Of a stretch of DNA of 26,082 bases, positions 21,702 to 26,082 are shown piece by piece. Under the pieces are notes generated by a model. The model was not told the origin of the DNA, made no database searches, and saw nothing but the letters and a program-made list of their open reading frames with translations. The DNA comes from a virus. Position numbers and translations under genes: made by a program. Every line of letters begins with the position of its first letter. Position 1 is the stretch's first letter. The stretch is from positions 1 through 26,082 of the IMG/VR virus record IMGVR_UViG_3300045931_000167; one strand, written 5' to 3'.

Positions 21702-22886
21702 CTACGGCGTGACGGCGAGGGCGCCTTTCACGAATGCGGTGGGCCGGAATACGGCGAGGGCCACGCGCTCTTCGGCGCGGATCGTGACCATGTTCCGCAC
21801 GAAGTCATCTTCGTTTTCGTAGGCGATATCGACCGTGACAGCCTCACGATCGAATAGCGTGGCGTTGGGCGCGAATTCGCCCACCAGGAATTGCCCCGCA
21901 GGCATTCCGAAATTCGGCACCACCGGCACTCCCCAAAGAGACGGTGACGCCGTGGATGCAGGCGGCCCGCCCAGCAGATAGACGCCCTGCGCGGTCTTGG
22001 CGAGCTGCATGCCGGCCCAGTCGGTCGGATTGACGACGATGGCCGTGGCGCGGAATCCCAGACTTGCGAGATAGGCCACTGCGGAAAGGAGCACGTCTGC
22101 GGAATTGGTAATGCCCGGCACGAAGGCCGCAGGGAGCGTCGGCGCCTGCGGATAGATGCCGTTCAGATGGCCGGCGGCGTTGTTGCCCATGAGGATCTCG
22201 ATGTCCTCTTTTTTCAGCACGCCATAGATCAACTGGTCGTCGACGGTCGATGCGAAGTACGGAACATCGGCCATCATCTGGCGGCTGACCTTCACAAACC
22301 AGGCGATCGTGCGCACCGGCGCCAGCGCGTCGGTATACGTGACGGTGCCTTCGGCCTTCTTGTCGCCCTCGGCCACCTGGTAGTCGGCGTTATATGTCCA
22401 GTTCGCGATGACGTATTCGATGGCGTTTGTGCCGGTGATCGAGACCACGGTGAGGAGATCGCGCATGACGATCGGCAAGGTGGGCGGCACGAAGTGGCCC
22501 ACCCGCACCGGCACGATCGGATAGCCGGATGACACCGTCGTGATGGCTTTCAGGTCGCGGATGCGGCCTGGCGCCGTCAATTGAATGCGCGTCTTGCCGG
22601 CAAAGCCGGCGGCCGCGGCGGCCTTGTATCCCTCGAGTGCCGCGATGCGGTGGCCGAGCGAAAGCGGTTCGCCACCCGAGAGCACGCCATCCGGCATGCG
22701 CGAGGTGCGCTCCTTGATCAGCCGCTCAGACTTCGTTTCCTGGGCGGCCGCCCACTCAAGCCACTTGGCTTCAAATGCCTTTCCCTGCGCGACGATCTGC
22801 TCGCTCGATTTCCCCTCCCAGCCTTTCTGCAGGTCGAGGACGAGCGCCCGGATCTGCTCGCCAAATTCCTTATCGATTGGTTCCAT
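21702..22886 (-). CDS. major capsid protein, HK97 fold (394 aa)
   Basis: The start at 22886 is preferred over the ATG at 22910 because AGGAG lies eight bases upstream; it overlaps the protease stop by 17 bases. Residues 1-100 are a charged coiled delta/scaffold domain (IRALVLDLQKGWEGKSSEQIV) that the protease would remove. Residues 110-394 show the HK97 fold pattern: strands with VPVRVGHFVPPTLPIVMRDLL, 'WFVKVSRQMMADVPYFASTVDDQL' (the E-loop/spine helix region), 'YLASLGFRATAIVVNPTDWAGM' and 'GVPVVPNFGMPAGQFLVGEF', ending 'ALAVFRPTAFVKGAL'. The gene is bracketed by the protease and the connectors. Confidence 0.93.
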   Translation of the reverse strand: MEPIDKEFGEQIRALVLDLQKGWEGKSSEQIVAQGKAFEAKWLEWAAAQETKSERLIKERTSRMPDGVLSGGEPLSLGHRIAALEGYKAAAAAGFAGKTRIQLTAPGRIRDLKAITTVSSGYPIVPVRVGHFVPPTLPIVMRDLLTVVSITGTNAIEYVIANWTYNADYQVAEGDKKAEGTVTYTDALAPVRTIAWFVKVSRQMMADVPYFASTVDDQLIYGVLKKEDIEILMGNNAAGHLNGIYPQAPTLPAAFVPGITNSADVLLSAVAYLASLGFRATAIVVNPTDWAGMQLAKTAQGVYLLGGPPASTASPSLWGVPVVPNFGMPAGQFLVGEFAPNATLFDREAVTVDIAYENEDDFVRNMVTIRAEERVALAVFRPTAFVKGALAVTP

Positions 22887-23559
22887 GCGATTGCTCCTTA
22901 ATCGCGGCACAAGCGGCCGCGAATAGTTCCTGATGCCTCTTCGTCCGGGCGTCCCACTCGGAGTCTGGTGGCTGGTTGCCGCTCGCGCCTGCGAGCAGAT
23001 AGGGCGAGAGTAACGACAGCGTGCGTCGTGCCGTCTCCCTAGAGCAGCCTCCTACGTCCCGCAGGATCTGCTCAACATTGCGCAATGACTTTAAGGACTC
23101 GACGCGCGCCTGGCGGTTGGCCGGAAAAGGCGTGATCGAGGTTTCCCAGAGATTGATCTTCTTCAGCGTGCGCGAGCCGGTGGCCTCGTCGTATTCCACC
23201 TCTTCGGCGGTGAATCCGATCGACAGGCCCACCTTGAAATCGACCTTCTCGGCGGTCTGCATCAGCGCATAGGCATCGCGGCCGCGCGTGGTCTCCATCG
23301 AGATCTGCCCTTCGATGTAGAGGCCTTTCTTGTCCTCGGCCAGGTCGGTCGAGACGCCGATCCAGTGCATGTGCTCGAAGAAGATCGGGATCTTGCCGCG
23401 CTGCTCCTTGATCGACTCGGCGAAGGCGCCTGGCTCGATGCGATCGCCGTACGCATCGCGCCCGTAGGTTGAGGCGTAACCGGTAAACTTCCCGGTCGCC
23501 GCGTCGCTCTTGGTCTCAAGAAGCGAATAGGCCTTGTACTCGCGGATGGCATCCGGCAT
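22870..23559 (-). CDS. HK97-type prohead protease, S78 family (229 aa)
   Basis: The protein has the S78 protease layout: 'FTGYASTYGRDAYGDRIEPGAF' at 25-47, a histidine in FFEHMHWIGVSTDL (H63 or H65), 'LYIEGQISMETTRGRDAYALM' and the serine in VGLSIGF (S113). A helix follows and then a tail rich in Ser/Arg, ending TKRHQELFAAACAAIKEQ. It cleaves the delta domain of the capsid protein and itself during prohead maturation. The stop runs 17 bases into the capsid gene. It lies between the portal and the capsid, as in HK97. Confidence 0.93.
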   Translation of the reverse strand: MPDAIREYKAYSLLETKSDAATGKFTGYASTYGRDAYGDRIEPGAFAESIKEQRGKIPIFFEHMHWIGVSTDLAEDKKGLYIEGQISMETTRGRDAYALMQTAEKVDFKVGLSIGFTAEEVEYDEATGSRTLKKINLWETSITPFPANRQARVESLKSLRNVEQILRDVGGCSRETARRTLSLLSPYLLAGASGNQPPDSEWDARTKRHQELFAAACAAIKEQSHGTNR

Positions 23560-23562
23560 GAT

Positions 23563-24768
23563 CTAACCTCCCTGTGGTTCTGGTACTGCTGTGGCTGGCG
23601 CCATGTTTAACGGCGTCAGATAGACATCGCCCTCGTCGATGCGGTTCTGATCCTCGAGCTCGCGGATATCGTTGACGCTCAACCAGCCCCACTGGCGGCC
23701 GACGGCATAGGCGCCGTATCGCGTCCGGATGTCCGACCGCTCGAAGGCGGCGATATTGAGTTTGTAGAAGAACGGCTCGTCGAGCAGCACCGACTGAATG
23801 GTGCGCTCGATCGACGTCACGATCGGCTGCAGCGTATATTGCAGGAACTCGAGCGCCTGTTGCTCGACCGACGCATACGTCGGTTTATCCATCGCGCCGA
23901 CCAGGTGCGGCGGCACACCATAGATGCGCGCGATCTGCTCGACGGAAAACTTCTGCTGCGCGATGAATTCCATCTGCTCCGGTGCGATCGCGAGTGCCTC
24001 GTACTTGACGCCGCTTTCCAAGATCGCCACGTTGCCGGCATTGCCCGGGCCGCCGTGCACGATTTTCCATGTCTCGCGGATATTCTGCACCTGCTCTTTT
24101 TTGAGCGGACCCGGCGTCGTCAGTACGCCCGAAGGCCTGCCCCCGTTCGAGTAGAGACTCGACGCATAGATGCGCGAGGCGGCGTCGATTTCAAACGTCA
24201 GGCGGTGATAGTCGATGGGCGAGAGGCCAATGATCCCGTCGATCGAAAAGATGCGGAAGTGCAGCAGCTCGCCTGGTGCGTAAATGCGCGCCGGCTTCGA
24301 GGTCGCCGGATCCTGGACGTGGTAGCTGTACTGGCCGGTGCGCGGGTCGATGACGATCCGCACACGGTCGGGCATGAGCGGCCAGAGCGCGAATACCTCG
24401 CCGTCCTGGCGGTCGGCCACCGCATAGGCGTTGCCGTAGAGCGCGAGATGCAGCACGCTCGTCTGCAGCCAATGCTGAAGCGTCATGAGCGGGTTCGGCT
24501 GCACCGTGAGCATGCGATACAGCGGGTGGTTCACCGCCTTGCGCTTTCCGTCCGGCGTCACCTCGAAAACATGCCCGGGCAAGGTCGCGACCGACTGCGA
24601 CAGCAGCCGGCAGCAGGCCCAGACTGCCGAGCACTGGAGCGACGCCGCGACATTCGGCGAGGTCACCGCCGAGTTGATCCCGTCACTTACTGGACTAGAT
24701 TTGGCGCCCGAGCGGGAAAACAGTCCACCCAGGCGCCGGGAGAAGTCGCGCCATAGTCCGCCGAACAT
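23563..24768 (-). CDS. portal protein, HK97 family (401 aa)
   Basis: A GGAGG inside the terminase end precedes the ATG at 24768. Motifs: 'ASLQCSAVWACCRLLSQSVATLPGHVFEV' (N-terminal clip helix), 'NPLMTLQHWLQTSVLHLALYGNAYAV', 'YAPGELLHFRIFSIDGIIGLSPI', then 'GGRPSGVLTTPGPLKKEQVQ' and 'QQKFSVEQIARIYGVPPHLVG', finishing with 'YASVEQQALEFLQYTLQPIVTSIERTI'. These are the usual residues of phage HK97-type portal subunits. The dodecameric ring is the channel through which DNA enters. It is encoded one base downstream of the terminase stop. Confidence 0.95.
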   Translation of the reverse strand: MFGGLWRDFSRRLGGLFSRSGAKSSPVSDGINSAVTSPNVAASLQCSAVWACCRLLSQSVATLPGHVFEVTPDGKRKAVNHPLYRMLTVQPNPLMTLQHWLQTSVLHLALYGNAYAVADRQDGEVFALWPLMPDRVRIVIDPRTGQYSYHVQDPATSKPARIYAPGELLHFRIFSIDGIIGLSPIDYHRLTFEIDAASRIYASSLYSNGGRPSGVLTTPGPLKKEQVQNIRETWKIVHGGPGNAGNVAILESGVKYEALAIAPEQMEFIAQQKFSVEQIARIYGVPPHLVGAMDKPTYASVEQQALEFLQYTLQPIVTSIERTIQSVLLDEPFFYKLNIAAFERSDIRTRYGAYAVGRQWGWLSVNDIRELEDQNRIDEGDVYLTPLNMAPATAVPEPQGG

Positions 24769-24769
24769 C

Positions 24770-26082
24770 CTATTCGTCCTCCATCGAAATGACCCACGCG
24801 CCGCGGCCCTCCGCGATCGCCGGCGCCTTCAGCGCACGGTGAATGCACATGAGCGTGGCCGTGACGCCGTCGATCTTCTTCTCTTCGCCGGCCTTTTTCG
24901 GAAACAGCAGATCGTCGGAGGAGCGCCGGCAATTCACGTTCGCGAACATCCATGCCAGTACCGGGTCGCCGTCATGCCGGATCGTGCCGCCAATGACGAT
25001 GCCCTCGAGTTCGATCATGGCCGGGCTCATGTTGGCGGCGCTCTGGCGCACCTCGATGGGCTTCGGCAGGCCTTCGCGCTCGAGCGTGGCGATCAGCGGG
25101 CCGGCGTCATACGGATCGATCGTGATCTCGATGATCTGGAAGCGCTCCGCATGATCGGCGATCGCCGCGATGATGAAGTCGAAATCGGTGATGGCGCCAG
25201 GCGTCGCGGTGAGCCGGCCCGTTGCTTCCCAGCCCTGGTAGTGCTGGTTCTCGCTGCGGTTCACCGTCTGCTCTGGCAGAAAGTAGCGGCCGAACACGGC
25301 CCAGTATTCGCGCTCGCCGTGCGGCGGAAATACCGTCATCAGCGCGGCAATATCGGAGCGCAACGCCAGATCGATGCCCAGATAGCAGGGCTGGCCGGTA
25401 AAGTCCTCGATGTCCAGTTCGCGGTCGGCGCACTTTTCCCAGGCGCCGGCAGGGAGCCACGCGCTATCGGCCGATATCCAGACATTGCAGTGCTTGGTGA
25501 GAAACGTCCCCTGTGCGCTCGCCATGACCTGGGCCCGGCGCGCTTCCGCCTGGATCGATTCCGGGTAGATCGAGATGCCGTAATTCGGGTTGCACTTAGA
25601 GTTGTAAGTCTGAAGACCAGAGGCAAGCGTCCAGATTCCCGCGGGGTCGTCAATCGTGATGTGGAAATATTCTTCTGCGTCTGGCCGGCGTTCAATGCCC
25701 AGAAGTTCGCCTGGCGGGAGTGATCTGTCCGTGGTTTGCCATCTCCATTCCCCGCGCCGGATTGGATGGCGTTTGCCGGTTTGATCGCGTGATTTTGACG
25801 GTTTAAGATGAACACGCGCCCCGGTTCTGGCTCCTAACGTTCGCAGACTTTCAGTGAGTTTGTCATTGGCGCAAAAACCGAGACGCCAGCGATCGTTTTC
25901 TTTGTCGAGCGCACCATCGCCGTCTAGATAACCGTCGGCCACTCGCCGCAGAAATTCGGTCGACCGGCGCCAGATCGCAGGCTTGAGAAACTTGGTTTTG
26001 GCGGTATCTCCTCCGATGTAGAGATCCAGAATTGTCGACAATATGCGGCACTCAATACGGATGATCCCCTTGTTTCCGTAAG
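24770..26082 (-). CDS. terL: terminase large subunit containing an intein, 5' part beyond window
   Basis: The frame stays open to the window edge; a TTG at 26041 is only the first possible start inside the window and not a real start. Residues after the splice junction belong to the Terminase_1/HK97 large terminase: 'KCNPNYGISIYPESIQAEARRA', a helix with 'FLTKHCNVWISADSAWLPAGAW', then the RNase H-like nuclease with D in CYLGIDLALRSDIAAL, D in ITIDPYDAG and D in KKIDGVTATLM. It cuts and packages the concatemeric genome. The ATPase half lies outside the window. Before the junction lies an intein rather than terminase sequence. Confidence 0.9.
   Translation of the reverse strand, partial: YGNKGIIRIECRILSTILDLYIGGDTAKTKFLKPAIWRRSTEFLRRVADGYLDGDGALDKENDRWRLGFCANDKLTESLRTLGARTGARVHLKPSKSRDQTGKRHPIRRGEWRWQTTDRSLPPGELLGIERRPDAEEYFHITIDDPAGIWTLASGLQTYNSKCNPNYGISIYPESIQAEARRAQVMASAQGTFLTKHCNVWISADSAWLPAGAWEKCADRELDIEDFTGQPCYLGIDLALRSDIAALMTVFPPHGEREYWAVFGRYFLPEQTVNRSENQHYQGWEATGRLTATPGAITDFDFIIAAIADHAERFQIIEITIDPYDAGPLIATLEREGLPKPIEVRQSAANMSPAMIELEGIVIGGTIRHDGDPVLAWMFANVNCRRSSDDLLFPKKAGEEKKIDGVTATLMCIHRALKAPAIAEGRGAWVISMEDE
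25601..26082 (-). mobile_element. intein with LAGLIDADG-like motif in TerL (C-terminal part)
   Basis: Upstream of the conserved terminase segment 'KCNPNYG' the same frame encodes a different protein: 'EFLRRVADGYLDGDGALDKEN', a LAGLIDADG-type homing-endonuclease motif (near 25911-25949), a 'DKLTESLRTLGARTGARV' helix and a C-terminal splice block 'YFHITIDDPAGIWTLASG' ending LQTYN before Ser. Splicing would join the N-extein, beyond the window, to SKCNPNYG at 25600. The residue before Asn is Tyr, not the usual His. The first splice block and the N-terminal junction are outside the window. Confidence 0.86.

Overview
The window is a GC-rich segment of a tailed double-stranded DNA phage or prophage with a long non-contractile tail. 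The calls rest on a complete HK97-type head and tail order: large terminase, portal, prohead protease, major capsid, head-tail connectors, tail terminator, tail tube, frameshifted tail chaperones, tape measure, hub and fibre. Almost everything is read leftward on the minus strand, with genes abutting or overlapping by 1-4 bases. The one clear plus-strand gene is a small HTH regulator. No integrase, lysis gene, tRNA or CRISPR array was seen. The host cannot be named. The BACON/Ig-like domain style is one I associate with Acidobacteriota proteins, which is only a weak hint.

Left part (1-7025) is an early or recombination module. In transcription order it encodes a ribbon-helix-helix-like protein, a YqaJ-type exonuclease with an N-terminal zinc knuckle, a small zinc protein, a 281-aa unknown, a RecT-like annealing protein, a zinc-ribbon frame with no start codon that may be reached by a -1 frameshift from recT, a run of small unknown proteins, a ParB-like DGQHR protein and a DUF3102-like protein cut by the window edge. 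A regulatory region at about 7025-7571 holds a candidate leftward promoter, two abutting dyads and a hairpin with a T tract. The HTH gene (7572-7865, plus strand) follows.

Right part (7870-26082) is the late structural operon, read from the right edge towards 7870. The large terminase is interrupted by an intein whose N-terminal part lies outside the window. Between the capsid and the neck genes lie a proline-rich protein, a small Ig-like protein and two tiny membrane proteins. These genes are tied together by five consecutive four-base start/stop overlaps, four of them with GTG or TTG starts. The tail chaperone pair has a textbook -1 frameshift site, A AAA AAC with a hairpin six bases downstream. 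The tape measure holds nine in-phase 40-residue repeats, and the hub protein holds two arrays of 17-residue repeats.

Points most worth following up: the terminase intein with Tyr instead of the usual penultimate His; the possible RecT/zinc-ribbon frameshift fusion; the two micro-membrane proteins in the neck operon, one of them only 32 aa; the exact 40-residue tape-measure repeat; and Ig-like domains on both a head-side protein and the tail tube.
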